This document shows, piece by piece, positions 43,301 through 52,287 of a stretch of DNA of 64,000 nucleotides. Below the pieces are notes generated by a model. It had not been told where the DNA came from and did no database searches. It was given only the letters and a program-made list of their open reading frames with translations. Source of the stretch: Halomonas sp. ALS9. Its GTDB lineage: Bacteria > Pseudomonadota > Gammaproteobacteria > Pseudomonadales > Halomonadaceae. A program made the position numbers and the translations under genes. Position 1 is the first letter of the stretch, and every line of letters starts with the position of its first letter. The stretch lies in assembly GCF_001651035.1 (NCBI RefSeq), contig NZ_LXRG01000110.1, positions 418,486 through 482,485 on the forward strand, given 5' to 3'.

Positions 43301-46300
43301 AATGCCATGTTGCCAGAGCCGCGACTGTGGCCCGGCACCGCGCTCAATGGCCTCGGCAGGGGCTCTAAAGCGGGCATCAGGGTAAAGAATCGGCGCGGCC
43401 AAGCGCTGAAAGTCAGCGGCTTCTTCAGGCTGAATGCCCAAATGGCGAAGCTGGACCTGTGCCTGAGTCCAGGCGAGGGTTTTAGCGCGCTCAAAAGCAC
43501 TGCGGTCGTGATGTTTATCAATCAGATCCATCAGCGCTTCACGGGAGGGGGCGACGACAGTCCAGTAAGCGATTCGGGCGGCTTTGCCGGGGGCCACGCG
43601 CAGGCAGTAGCGCAGCGCAAAAATTGGATCCAGTACGCTACCCACACTGCCCGAAAGGTGTTGCCCCTCTGCTAACGCTGAGGCGTGGAGCATGCTTCGG
43701 CCGCGGCCAAAGAACTGGCCTCGGTCGGTCTCGAACTCTAGCTCGCCAATTATATCGCCTTCAACGACTGCAAAATGAGCCGCCCACACCTGCGCTTCAT
43801 CGGGCGAGCGCCGCCGTCTTGTGGCGATCAATGCGTTGAAGGCTTCCAGATACTCGGTCACCACAAACATTTTTGCAAAGGCGGGGTGGGCATTGTCGGC
43901 ATTCGGGCTGGTCAAGACTAATTCTGAATAGGAGGTAAGCGTGATGTCGCGGGCGTGGCGGCTGTTATTAGTGAGCGAGAGGTGGCGAACTTCGCTGTCG
44001 TCCTCGCCGGAAACCAGCACCTCCATATGACTGGTGATATCGTCGTGACGATGGCTGTAGCGGGCATAATCCTCGGCAAATATCGCGTAGCTATGGTCAT
44101 CGTTTACCTCGGCGGGGTGTGCCGCCGTTTGTCCTGTGGCGGTCCACACGCCGGGGTGTTTGCTGTCGCGTAGAAAAATAAAGCTGCCTAAGTGGTCGCG
44201 GGTGGCGTCCGGCTGCCAGCGACTAATGGCAACGTTACGCCATCTGCTGTAGCCACCGCCGGTGGCCGTGAGCATCACCGAGTAGCAGCCGTTGGAGAGT
44301 AAGTGAGTAACAGGCGGGCCACTGGCCGTTGTTGACGCGCGGCGAATGGTTTGTGCCTCGTTTATTGTCTGACTGGCGGTGGATTTCACCTCTTCGGCGC
44401 GGGGGTGGGCAATCGCCACGTTACGTGGAACGCGCTCTTGAAGCAGCAGTTCACTGGCTTGAATCATCGGTTCGCGGTGAAAGCGGGCGCGCATCTGGCC
44501 ATAATTCAAGGTATTGGCAATAGCGGCGATGGTCATGCCCTGGTGGTGGGCCATAAAGCTGCGCACAATCACCACGCTTTCCCCGGCGGGAAGCCGCGAA
44601 CGGGTGAAATCGAGCGCTTCGTAGAAACCGTAGCGGCCCAGCGCTCCCATCTCCGTTAAGCGTTTGAAGTTGCGACAGGCACCGCTAGGGTCAACCATGG
44701 CGGCTAACCCGGTGGCATAGGGCGCAATAACCAGGTCGGCAGACAACCCCCGTTTGAGACCCAAACCCGGCACCCCAAAATTAGAATATTGATAGGTAAA
44801 CTCCATATCCCGGGCGTTATAGGCGGATTCAGAAATACCCCAGGGCGCGTAGAGCTGGGCGGCGTAGGTCTCTTGACGCTTCACCACCAGCCGGTTGGTT
44901 TGCTCCAGCAGGCTGCCGCCCGGTGCGCGCATCACCAGCGACGGCATTAGGTATTCAAACATCGACCCCGACCAGGAGATCAACGCCGAGCCAAAGGTAA
45001 CGGGCGTGGCGGCACGTCCTAACCTGAACCAGTGGCGGGTGGGAATATCGCCTTTGGCAATGGCAAACAGGCTGGCCAGCCGTGCCTCGGAAGCCAGCAG
45101 GTCGTAGCAGCTGGTATCCAGGCAGTTGTCGTCAAGTGAATAACCAATCGACAACAGTTGGCGCTCGCGATTGAACAGGAACGCGAAATCCATGCCCAGT
45201 GCCAGGCGTCGCGCTGAATCCGCAAGCTGTTGCAGGCGCAAGGCGATTGCCCCCTTGGCTAGGCTTGGTGGGGGATTCCGGTCATGGCTGTGTTGAGCGA
45301 CTGAGGCCTGTAACGCTTCCAGCCAAAACTGCAGATCTTCGCTATACGCGTCGCTATGCGAACTAAGGGGCGTTCGCGCCTCGTCTAACGTGCTATCCAT
45401 CAGTGCGGCGATATTTGCCAAGCATTCCAATGACATCACTTCGCCCTTCAGCTGGGCGTCAATGGCTTCGAACTGCACACTCAATTGAACCGCTAATTTT
45501 TCCTGCAGCGTTGGAACCTGTTTGAGTGCCTGTCGGGCAAGGTGGAGCGTGTCGGCAATACCCACACGTGGATCCGCTAGATAGCCTGTCGCCTGCCAGC
45601 TTTCGCAGGCATTGGCGATAACGATGAGATGCCCGGCGAGATTGCCGCTATCCACCGTTGATACATAGCGGGGGTTAAGCGGGCGCAGGTCGTGGGTGGC
45701 GTACCAGTTGTAAAAGTGACCCCTGTAGCGGGGGAGTCCCTGCATGACGGCTAGCGTTGCTTCTAATCGCTCAAGCGTCTCATGGGTGCCAATCCAGCCG
45801 AAGTCCCGCGCAGCCAGGGTGGAGAGTAGATAGAGCCCCATATTGGTTGGCGAGGTGCGCTGAGCGAGGGCAGGCTGGGGATCCTCTTGAAAGTTATCCG
45901 GCGGTAAGCGGTTATCTGTGGTGGTCACAAAGGTTTCGAAATAGCGCCAGGTTCGCCGTGCAATTGCTCGTAGTTCAAGGGCTTCTTCTGCCGAAATGCT
46001 GGGTTGAACAACAACGCTTGTGCTGCTGCTCAGCCAAGATGCCACTGCCGGAGCAGCCAACCAGAGTAGCGCCATGGGGAGTGTGATTGGCCATGTGTGG
46101 CTGGCTGTCCAGAGTGCACTGATAGCCACCGCTAGCCCCAGTACGGTGCCGGGCGCCATGCGTTGGTAGAATCCCATCACCGTCAGCGGTGGGCTTTTCA
46201 TCGACTGGGCGGCAGATGTCCATTCAAGCAGACGTCGGTGGGTGATCAGCACACGAACTAAGGTTTTGGCAATGGCGTCCAGCATGCGCCACGCCTGGTC

Positions 46301-49051
46301 AGGCAAAAAAATGATCAATAGCAGAATTTGCACGCTACCCAGCTTTAGTTCGTCAAACCAAAGGTGGTAGTGGTGGCGTAGCTTTGCCCATGCACGGAAG
46401 GGAACAAATGAGGCGGCCAAAGAGAGCAGTATCGGTGCGCCGACAACCGCCAGTAATAGCAGCGTACTGACGACGGCCATGCTAAGCGGTAATTGCCAAC
46501 TGACGGCAAGGCTTGCCAGGACGAATGGTGGTAACACTGAGCGGCGCAGGTTGCCAAGCATTTTCAGTCGCCCGGTGAGCGGCAGTGCCGAGGCGATTAG
46601 CCAGGGGAGCAGTTGCCAGTCGCCGCGTGTCCAGCGGTGCTGGCGCTTGGCGGCCACGTCATAACGGGCCGGGAAGTCTTCAATCACTTCGATATCGGAG
46701 GCAAGCCCCGCACGGGCAAACACCCCTTCAAACAAATCGTGACTGAGCAGGCTATTATCGGGCACCCGGCCAACCAGCGATGTTTCAAAAGCGTCAACGT
46801 CGTAAATACCTTTACCGGCGAACGAGCCTTCGCCGACCAGATCCTGGTAGAGATCTGAGATGGCCTCGGCGTAAGGGTCGATACCCCCGGGTGCAGAAAA
46901 TAACCGCTGATAGATGGAGCCCTCGCCCCCCGTGGGCAGCGATGGCGTGACGCGAGGCTGCAATATCGCGTACCCCTCCACGACCCGGCGTAGCTTTAGC
47001 TCCATGCGTGGCTGGTTTAGCGGATGTGCCATTTTACCGATCAGTCGGCTTGCGGCGCCTCGGGGCAGGCGGGTGTCAGCGTCCAAAGTGATGACGTAGC
47101 GTACATCTCTGGGTAGTGGCGGTGGGTCGATAAAGGTGGTATCCGTTGCGCCCCGTAGCAAGCGATTTAGCTCATGAAGCTTGCCACGCTTACGCTCCCA
47201 ACCCATCCAGGTATTTTCGCTGGTGTTAAACACCCGCCGCCGGTGCAGCAGAAAAAAGCGTTTGTCGCTGCCTAGAGCTTGTACAGTGCCCTGAGCTTGT
47301 GAACTGCTTTGAGCGTGTAAACAATAACGCGCATTTAATTGCTCGACCGCTACGTAGGCAGCAGAAAGAAGCGCCGCCTCGGCAGGCAGTTCCGCCTGTG
47401 AGGCATCGACCCCATCAAGTAGTAGCGCATAGGCGAGTGCCCCCTCGCCGCTGGATAAGTGGTGTACTTCAAGACGCTCAATCTGTTCGCGCAGGTCTTC
47501 TTCGCTGGTCAGCAGCGTAGGCACCGCAATCAGTGTTCGTAGTTGGGTTGGAACGCCTTTGGAAAGGTCGAGGCCAGGCAGCGGCTGGGCATCGATAGAG
47601 TAGATAATCAGCCGGTTAACGATCAGCGTGGCCACTTCCATAATGGGCAGAAAGCCGCACACACCCAGCAGCATCAGCCAGAGTAACGGCACCTCGCCGA
47701 TCACAAGCGGCAACGAAAGCAGCAGCACGCCTGCCAGCAGCATCAGGCTCAGCGTCACCGCGGCCATCATGACGATATAGCTACGAATGCCGTGGTTAAT
47801 GAGGGTGTGGCGCAGCCGCTGACGAGAGGAGGGTTTAAACCCTATCCGATGTTCAAGTGTTGCACGCCCTGAGCTAATTAAAAAATAGCCAGGGTCTCCC
47901 AGGCGGGCCGCTTCGATTGGGTCGCCATTACTGGCCACTGCCTGGTGAGCAAATGAGAGCGCCACGTCGACTACCTCGAGCTCGCTGTATTGAGAGCCTC
48001 GGGCGAGCTGTTCTACCGCACTGCGATACTGATTGCGGGTGGGGAAGTCGAGCTGATCAAAATGGCTCTGCTGGCGTAGCCGCTTATCCACCAAGCTAAC
48101 ACTCTCAAACAGCTCGGCCCAGTCGATGCTAGACACAAAGCGCATGCTGGTAATGATATTGCGTACGGTAACGTTGGCGGCACCTTGGCGCTGCTGAGCG
48201 TGTTGAACCATCTCGTCGATGGTTTCACCCTGGTGGCTTAGCTGCTCATCAAGCCAGCCTGCCAGGGGGCTGCTACGCGGGTCTAAGCCACGCAGTCGCT
48301 TGGCTAATTGTGCGGTGAAAGGTTCCGCTAGTGGCCCTGTGTAAACATTAAGGGTGCTGGTTTCAAGGTGAAAAGCATGGTGTGCCTGTGAGGTTTGCTG
48401 GTTGGTGGGCGTTAGCCACTTTGTCGCCAAAGCATCGGCTTCGTCTCTCGCTGTTTGTTCGCTGCTAATTTGGTCGGCAAGTCGGCGCAAGTTCTCAATC
48501 AGCACAATACGCAACGTGATTGCTACCGCCCATAGTTCGCCAATAGTCAGTGGCTGAGTGCGCTGATAAGCGGTGATAAAGTTCTGCAAATTTTCCAGGT
48601 CGATGTGGCTGTCGGTATGCGCCACAAAGGCCCAGGCAATGCCGAATACCCTTGGGTATCCCGCAAAAGGTCCGTTGGCTAACTTCGGTAACTGGCGATA
48701 ATAACCGGGGGGAAGATCGCTGCGGATCTCACGAATTTGAGCTTCAATCAGGTGGTAATTGTCGAGCAGCCAGGCGGCGGCAGGCACAATTTCGCGACCA
48801 CTCGCCAGCGCTGTGGCACTGGCGCGGTAAACAGCCAGCAGGGTGTTAGCGTTATCGTTGAGCCGTCGTGTTAACGATACTACGTTGGGTGGCGTGCTGG
48901 TCACTGCTTGTTTAAGCGCCAAGCTGCCTGCGTGCTGTTCAAGCCGCTCTGCGCTAAAGAGCTCTTCCCTGACTGGGGCAGTAGCGTTCCACGGCGCTGC
49001 AAACGTAGGGTGCGGTCGCACAAAACGGAGAAGATGTTTCACAGATTCCAT
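40370..49051 (-). CDS. ndvB: Cyclic beta-1,2-glucan synthase, NdvB/Cgs type
   Basis: A 2893-residue inner-membrane enzyme, the largest gene in the window. In order: an N-terminal region; membrane helices at about 425-475; a family-84 glycosyltransferase with 'TLDADTRLPRGAASRL' (~655); helices at about 840-1010; a glycoamylase-like domain at about 1060-1520 (ending 'FMAHHQGMTIAAIANTLNYG' in two blocks). Two carbohydrate-binding/phosphorylase N-terminal domains follow, then a family-94 phosphorylase domain with catalytic 'GGGDWNDGMNRVGD' (~2547). Relatives polymerise UDP-glucose into beta-1,2-glucan on a protein primer, trim it and cyclise it; the product is exported to the periplasm and aids osmoadaptation and surface properties. 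No ndvA/cgt exporter gene adjoins it. Three six-residue repeats interrupt the segment around 2590-2607. The ribosome binding site is weak. Confidence 0.9.
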   Translation of the reverse strand: MESVKHLLRFVRPHPTFAAPWNATAPVREELFSAERLEQHAGSLALKQAVTSTPPNVVSLTRRLNDNANTLLAVYRASATALASGREIVPAAAWLLDNYHLIEAQIREIRSDLPPGYYRQLPKLANGPFAGYPRVFGIAWAFVAHTDSHIDLENLQNFITAYQRTQPLTIGELWAVAITLRIVLIENLRRLADQISSEQTARDEADALATKWLTPTNQQTSQAHHAFHLETSTLNVYTGPLAEPFTAQLAKRLRGLDPRSSPLAGWLDEQLSHQGETIDEMVQHAQQRQGAANVTVRNIITSMRFVSSIDWAELFESVSLVDKRLRQQSHFDQLDFPTRNQYRSAVEQLARGSQYSELEVVDVALSFAHQAVASNGDPIEAARLGDPGYFLISSGRATLEHRIGFKPSSRQRLRHTLINHGIRSYIVMMAAVTLSLMLLAGVLLLSLPLVIGEVPLLWLMLLGVCGFLPIMEVATLIVNRLIIYSIDAQPLPGLDLSKGVPTQLRTLIAVPTLLTSEEDLREQIERLEVHHLSSGEGALAYALLLDGVDASQAELPAEAALLSAAYVAVEQLNARYCLHAQSSSQAQGTVQALGSDKRFFLLHRRRVFNTSENTWMGWERKRGKLHELNRLLRGATDTTFIDPPPLPRDVRYVITLDADTRLPRGAASRLIGKMAHPLNQPRMELKLRRVVEGYAILQPRVTPSLPTGGEGSIYQRLFSAPGGIDPYAEAISDLYQDLVGEGSFAGKGIYDVDAFETSLVGRVPDNSLLSHDLFEGVFARAGLASDIEVIEDFPARYDVAAKRQHRWTRGDWQLLPWLIASALPLTGRLKMLGNLRRSVLPPFVLASLAVSWQLPLSMAVVSTLLLLAVVGAPILLSLAASFVPFRAWAKLRHHYHLWFDELKLGSVQILLLIIFLPDQAWRMLDAIAKTLVRVLITHRRLLEWTSAAQSMKSPPLTVMGFYQRMAPGTVLGLAVAISALWTASHTWPITLPMALLWLAAPAVASWLSSSTSVVVQPSISAEEALELRAIARRTWRYFETFVTTTDNRLPPDNFQEDPQPALAQRTSPTNMGLYLLSTLAARDFGWIGTHETLERLEATLAVMQGLPRYRGHFYNWYATHDLRPLNPRYVSTVDSGNLAGHLIVIANACESWQATGYLADPRVGIADTLHLARQALKQVPTLQEKLAVQLSVQFEAIDAQLKGEVMSLECLANIAALMDSTLDEARTPLSSHSDAYSEDLQFWLEALQASVAQHSHDRNPPPSLAKGAIALRLQQLADSARRLALGMDFAFLFNRERQLLSIGYSLDDNCLDTSCYDLLASEARLASLFAIAKGDIPTRHWFRLGRAATPVTFGSALISWSGSMFEYLMPSLVMRAPGGSLLEQTNRLVVKRQETYAAQLYAPWGISESAYNARDMEFTYQYSNFGVPGLGLKRGLSADLVIAPYATGLAAMVDPSGACRNFKRLTEMGALGRYGFYEALDFTRSRLPAGESVVIVRSFMAHHQGMTIAAIANTLNYGQMRARFHREPMIQASELLLQERVPRNVAIAHPRAEEVKSTASQTINEAQTIRRASTTASGPPVTHLLSNGCYSVMLTATGGGYSRWRNVAISRWQPDATRDHLGSFIFLRDSKHPGVWTATGQTAAHPAEVNDDHSYAIFAEDYARYSHRHDDITSHMEVLVSGEDDSEVRHLSLTNNSRHARDITLTSYSELVLTSPNADNAHPAFAKMFVVTEYLEAFNALIATRRRRSPDEAQVWAAHFAVVEGDIIGELEFETDRGQFFGRGRSMLHASALAEGQHLSGSVGSVLDPIFALRYCLRVAPGKAARIAYWTVVAPSREALMDLIDKHHDRSAFERAKTLAWTQAQVQLRHLGIQPEEAADFQRLAAPILYPDARFRAPAEAIERGAGPQSRLWQHGISGDLPIILMRIDSIDDIGQVRQLLRAHEYWRMKRLGVDVVIINERSSSYIQDLQQAIETAVLSSQAQPRFKKDFAQGSVTTLRADLMSLEVRTQLQSIACVALMAHRGSIANQLALTLPVLRAPTPLHSLIKRPLPKHIPLNVSETPLPALEFFNGLGGFARDGREYVTILEAGSSTPAPWINVIANAGFGFQVSAEGAGYIWADNSRENQLTAWSNDPVMDPSGDVIYVRDEESMALFTATARPLRDHGRYIARHGFGYSQFEHQADGITLALLHFVPLEAPLRISRLRLTNHSGRPRKLSVTAYAEWVLGTSRSGSAPFLISHPDADSGALLVENPWNMNFPGRVAFLDIGTPPTSWTADRCEFIGPGGSLAAPAWLRSHALLSGAHGAGLDPCAALNRSVTLAAGESVDIVVLMGQSSSTAEAKTLIARYREADIDAELAIVTAHWQTQLNAVQVTTPDRAMDIMLNGWLMYQTIACRITARSGFYQASGAYGFRDQLQDGMALTFTSPETTREHLLRAASRQFIEGDVQHWWLPHSGQGVRTRISDDRVWLAYACARYIATTHDAAVLDESVSFLEGAELAPGEHDSFFQPMMAAETASLFEHCARGLDQSIELTGELGLPLIGGGDWNDGMNRVGDAGKGESVWLGWLLLHTLELFLPFAQSREHSEPSAYKEPSAFKEPSAYKKPPASRAERWRAHATALRIALESNAWDGQWYRRATFDDGSWLGSKESDACQIDSIAQTWAVLSGAAEPHRAARAMESLERELIGHDEQLALLFWPPFDQPQRDPGYISGYPPGMRENGGQYSHAAMWAILAFAKLGEGDKAHQLFSLLNPINHARTPESAARYHVEPYVVAADVYSVAPHTGRGGWTWYTGSAGWMYRAGIEGILGIRREGGWLVIAPCLPHDWPGFSATLAIAATHYAVKVITTDEALNAQLDGRHLNLQQGEVRIPLDGQHHQLEVFIHRSHNPC
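41229..41282 (-). repeat. 18-bp in-frame tandem repeats inside ndvB
   Basis: Three copies (41229-41246, 41247-41264, 41265-41282) of a unit like GGCTCTTTAAAAGCTGAA encode 'SAYKEP', 'SAFKEP' and 'SAYKKP' on the minus strand. The insertion falls in a surface region just after the catalytic 'GDWNDGMN' segment, between domains. The sequence resembles the intergenic array at 38376-38434. Confidence 0.85.
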
Positions 49052-49366
49052 CCTGGTGAGAGTGCTCTTTCGCGCACAAACGATGCTTCCTTACCAGAAC
49101 AATGGTCTTGCCGTGAGGTTACGTCCGTGCGTCAGCACACATTGCACCTAACACATTGCACCTATATCACTGTTGTATTTGCTAATAGTTAAACTAAAGT
49201 TGTTAGACTTTGGTTGTAATTATAAGCAAATGACTGGACTAATTGCTTATTGCAGTTAATAAATGGCGCCAAAGAAGGTTCCGCGTTACCCATCGGGTGG
49301 CTTATTTACCTGGATGCCGACCCTCGATGTGTTCTTTTCACTCTGACCGTAAGTGGCGCAAATTGT
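49052..49366. other. Divergent promoter region between ndvB and the DASS symporter gene
   Basis: No gene is supported. It contains an exact 14-bp tandem duplication (ACACATTGCACCTA at 49137-49150 and 49151-49164), followed by an AT-rich segment (49170-49255) in which the symporter promoter should lie. An in-frame extension of the symporter to 49250 has no ribosome binding site or family similarity. Confidence 0.55.
49137..49164. repeat. 14-bp exact tandem duplication
   Basis: ACACATTGCACCTA is present twice head to tail, between the divergent ndvB and symporter genes. It resembles the other short slippage-type duplications in this window. Confidence 0.85.
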
Positions 49367-51016
49367 ATGCATAAAACTGCCCTGATGACGGTATGGGATC
49401 AGCTATGGCATTCCCACTACCAAGCCAAAAACCTATTGATGTGCGCGCTGCCAACGGGTGGGGCCGCCAATGCCGCGGCTTCCAATGCCAAGCGCAACCC
49501 TACCCCTCAACCTAAGCCGCCTGCCTATACGACTCCTCAGAAGATTGGCCTGCTGCTTGGCCCGTTGTTGTTCGCTTTTGTAGTGATGTTTTTTCACCCT
49601 GAAGACTTAAGCTTTGAAGGGCGCATGGTGCTCGCTACCACCCTGTGGGTAGCCGTATGGTGGATCACCGAAGCCATTCCTATACCCGCGACCTCGTTGC
49701 TGCCCATTGTGCTATTGCCGATAACCGGCGCGCTGGATGGCAATACGGTGACCGCCGCTTACGGTAATCCGATTATTTTCCTATTTCTAGGCGGTTTTAT
49801 GATCGCGCTGGCAATGGAAAGGTGGGATCTACACAAGCGTATTGCGCTGTCGATTATTGCCGTGCTGGGCACCAGTATTAACAGTATTGTCTTTGGCTTT
49901 ATGGCCGCGACCGGCTTTTTGTCGATGTGGGTCTCCAACACCGCCTCGGTCATGATGATGCTGCCCATCGGTACCGCTATCGTGTACCAGGTTAGCCAAG
50001 AGCTGGCGAAAAGTGACGGCGACCACAGCGCCGAAATCGATAAGTTCAGCAAAGCGCTGATTTTTGGTATCGGCTACGGCGGTACCATTGGTGGTTTGGG
50101 CACGCTAATTGGTACCCCACCCAATATTATTCTTGCCGCGATTGTGAATCAGCTGTTTGGCATCGAGATTTCTTTTGCCGGTTGGCTTATGTTTGCTTTC
50201 CCTGTGGTAGTGGTGCTGCTGTTCAGCACTTGGCTACTACTGACGCGGGTGTTTTTCCGCATCGAATTTAGTCACCTGCCGGGTGGCAGAGAGCTTATAA
50301 ACAAAGAAAAAGCGGCCTTGGGTAACACCAGCTTCGAAGAAAAAGCGGTGCTGGCGGTTTTCTTGTTTGCGGCTTTTATGTGGATCACTCGCTCGTTCTT
50401 GTGGCAAGGCCAGATCATCAATATCCCTGGTATCAATGACACCATGATCGCGATTGTTGCCGCGCTACTGCTGTTTTTGATTCCTTCCAAAAATAAGGGT
50501 GGCTGCCTGCTGGGTTGGGATGTGGCGAAAGACGTTCCCTGGGGCATTCTGCTGCTGTTCGGGGGTGGTTTAGCGATCGCTGCAGGCTTCGGCTCTTCCG
50601 GCCTGGCAGAGTGGATTGGTGGGCAAATGAGCGTGCTGGAAGGCGCCAACTTCCTACTGGTCATCCTGCTGGCGACCGGGATGGTGCTGTTCTTAACCGA
50701 AATCACCTCGAATACCGCCACGGCGACCATGATTTTGCCGGTGTTGGCATCGCTGGCGTTGGCACTGGATATCCACCCCTTCGTGCTGATGGTGCCCGCC
50801 GCCATGGCCGCCAACTGTGCTTTTATGCTGCCAGTAGGTACTCCGCCCAACGCAATCATCTTTGCCACTGGCAAACTGAAAATTATCGAGATGGTGCGCA
50901 CCGGCTTCTGGATCAACATCATCGCCATGCTGCTGATTGTGGCGGCGGTGTATTTCCTACTGCCGGTCATGTGGGGCGTTGATCTCACCAGCTACCCTGA
51001 CGCTTTCCGTCGTTAA
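49367..51016 (+). CDS. DASS/SLC13-family sodium:dicarboxylate or sulfate symporter
   Basis: A 549-residue polytopic membrane protein of the divalent anion:sodium symporter family. 'TLWVAVWWITEAIPIPATSLLP' marks the first core helices. Two substrate/sodium-binding repeats are present: 'FLSMWVSNTASVMMMLPIG' with 'IGTPPNIILAAI', and 'FLTEITSNTATATMILPV' with 'PVGTPPNAIIFATG'. The SNT and TPPN motifs are intact in both halves. The substrate is probably a C4-dicarboxylate, though sulfate carriers share the fold. About 60 hydrophilic residues precede the first helix; start choice lies between ATG 49367 and ATG 49385. A terminator follows. Confidence 0.85.
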   Translation: MHKTALMTVWDQLWHSHYQAKNLLMCALPTGGAANAAASNAKRNPTPQPKPPAYTTPQKIGLLLGPLLFAFVVMFFHPEDLSFEGRMVLATTLWVAVWWITEAIPIPATSLLPIVLLPITGALDGNTVTAAYGNPIIFLFLGGFMIALAMERWDLHKRIALSIIAVLGTSINSIVFGFMAATGFLSMWVSNTASVMMMLPIGTAIVYQVSQELAKSDGDHSAEIDKFSKALIFGIGYGGTIGGLGTLIGTPPNIILAAIVNQLFGIEISFAGWLMFAFPVVVVLLFSTWLLLTRVFFRIEFSHLPGGRELINKEKAALGNTSFEEKAVLAVFLFAAFMWITRSFLWQGQIINIPGINDTMIAIVAALLLFLIPSKNKGGCLLGWDVAKDVPWGILLLFGGGLAIAAGFGSSGLAEWIGGQMSVLEGANFLLVILLATGMVLFLTEITSNTATATMILPVLASLALALDIHPFVLMVPAAMAANCAFMLPVGTPPNAIIFATGKLKIIEMVRTGFWINIIAMLLIVAAVYFLLPVMWGVDLTSYPDAFRR

Positions 51017-51037
51017 TAGCGCCAACTCGTACTGATA

Positions 51038-51063
51038 GCCCTGCCTGCGTGCGGGGCTTTTTT
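51038..51063 (+). terminator. Rho-independent terminator after the DASS symporter gene
   Basis: GCCCTGC (51038-51044) pairs with GCGGGGC (51051-51057), with one G-U, followed by six T residues, 22 bases after the stop. Confidence 0.85.
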
Positions 51064-51141
51064 GTGGGTAGATGGCGTTTTATAAGTAGATTGAGTGTCG
51101 GGTTGTTATCATGCCGCTACACACTTTTTGCTGAGCTTGTT

Positions 51142-52287
51142 ATGCGCCTACTTCATACCGCCGATTGGCACTTGGGACGGCTGTTCCACAACCTTTCGTT
51201 GTTGGATGATCAGCGCCATGTGCTTGACCAACTTATTGAGATCATCGATCGCGAAAACGTCGATGCGGTGCTGATTGCGGGCGATATCTACGACCGCTCG
51301 GTACCCCCCTCGGCGGCGGTAACGCTGCTGGATGAGGTGCTCCACGCGCTCTGCGAGGAGCGCAAACTGCCGGTAATCATGATCTCAGGCAACCACGACG
51401 GTGCCGAGCGGCTTCGTTTCGGCGCGCGCCACCTCCGCCAAGCAGGGCTGCATATCCTTTCCGACTTAGCTGATTTTTACACACCCGTCACACTGACTAT
51501 TGAAGGTGTTGAAGTCGATGTGTTCGGTATCCCCTACGCTGATCCCGAGCATGTGCGCAGCCAGTTCAACGTTGAGGTGCGCGATTTTGACGGTGCCCAC
51601 CGCTATCTGGTTGAACGCATCGAAGAGCAGCGTCACCCTACACGCCCCTGCGTACTGATGAGCCACTGCTTTGTGGATGGCGGCAGTGCCTCTGATTCCG
51701 AGCGCCCGCTGACACTGGGAGGTGCCGAAAGCGTCGCTTGGGAGCCGATGCAAGGCTTTGATTACGTGGCGCTTGGCCATCTACACGGCCCGCAGTATCG
51801 AGGCGGTGAGCATATCCGCTACAGCGGTTCGCTGCTCAAATACAGCTTTTCTGAAGCCAGCCAACGCAAAGGCGTTACGCTGGTGGATATCGACGTGTCC
51901 GGCGTCACCCGGATCGAACAGATCCCGCTGATACCCAGCCGTGAAGTACGCGTGTTAGAAGGCGAGATTGATGCATTGATCGCCCAGGGGCGAACAGACC
52001 CGCACGCCGACGACTACCTGCTGGTGCGGCTTACTGATCGCCACGCCATTCTCGACCCCATGGGCAAGCTGCGTGAGGTGTATCCCAACGTGCTGCACCT
52101 GGAGAAGCCTGGCATGCTGGACGCCCGGGGCAATCAGCAGCTTGATCGCGAGCGGCTGCGCTTTGATGCCCTGGATATGTTCAGTGACTTCTTTAATCAA
52201 ACCAGCGGGGAGGCCATGAGCGAAGAGCAGGCAAGCGCCATGGCAGCGTTAATTAGCCAACTGCAGCGCGATGAGGCCCAGCAATGA
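51142..52287 (+). CDS. sbcD: Exonuclease SbcD, nuclease subunit of SbcCD
   Basis: A 381-residue Mre11-type nuclease. The metallophosphoesterase motifs are intact: 'HTADWHLGR' (~6-14), 'IAGDIYDRSVPP' (~50), 'MISGNHDGAERL' (~84), 'MSHCFVDGG' (~174) and 'LGHLHGPQ' (~212). With SbcC it forms the ATP-dependent nuclease that opens DNA hairpins and processes protein-blocked ends. The ATG at 51142 begins the family N-terminus; an in-frame extension to 51049 overlaps the upstream terminator. It overlaps sbcC by four bases (ATGA). Confidence 0.93.
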   Translation: MRLLHTADWHLGRLFHNLSLLDDQRHVLDQLIEIIDRENVDAVLIAGDIYDRSVPPSAAVTLLDEVLHALCEERKLPVIMISGNHDGAERLRFGARHLRQAGLHILSDLADFYTPVTLTIEGVEVDVFGIPYADPEHVRSQFNVEVRDFDGAHRYLVERIEEQRHPTRPCVLMSHCFVDGGSASDSERPLTLGGAESVAWEPMQGFDYVALGHLHGPQYRGGEHIRYSGSLLKYSFSEASQRKGVTLVDIDVSGVTRIEQIPLIPSREVRVLEGEIDALIAQGRTDPHADDYLLVRLTDRHAILDPMGKLREVYPNVLHLEKPGMLDARGNQQLDRERLRFDALDMFSDFFNQTSGEAMSEEQASAMAALISQLQRDEAQQ

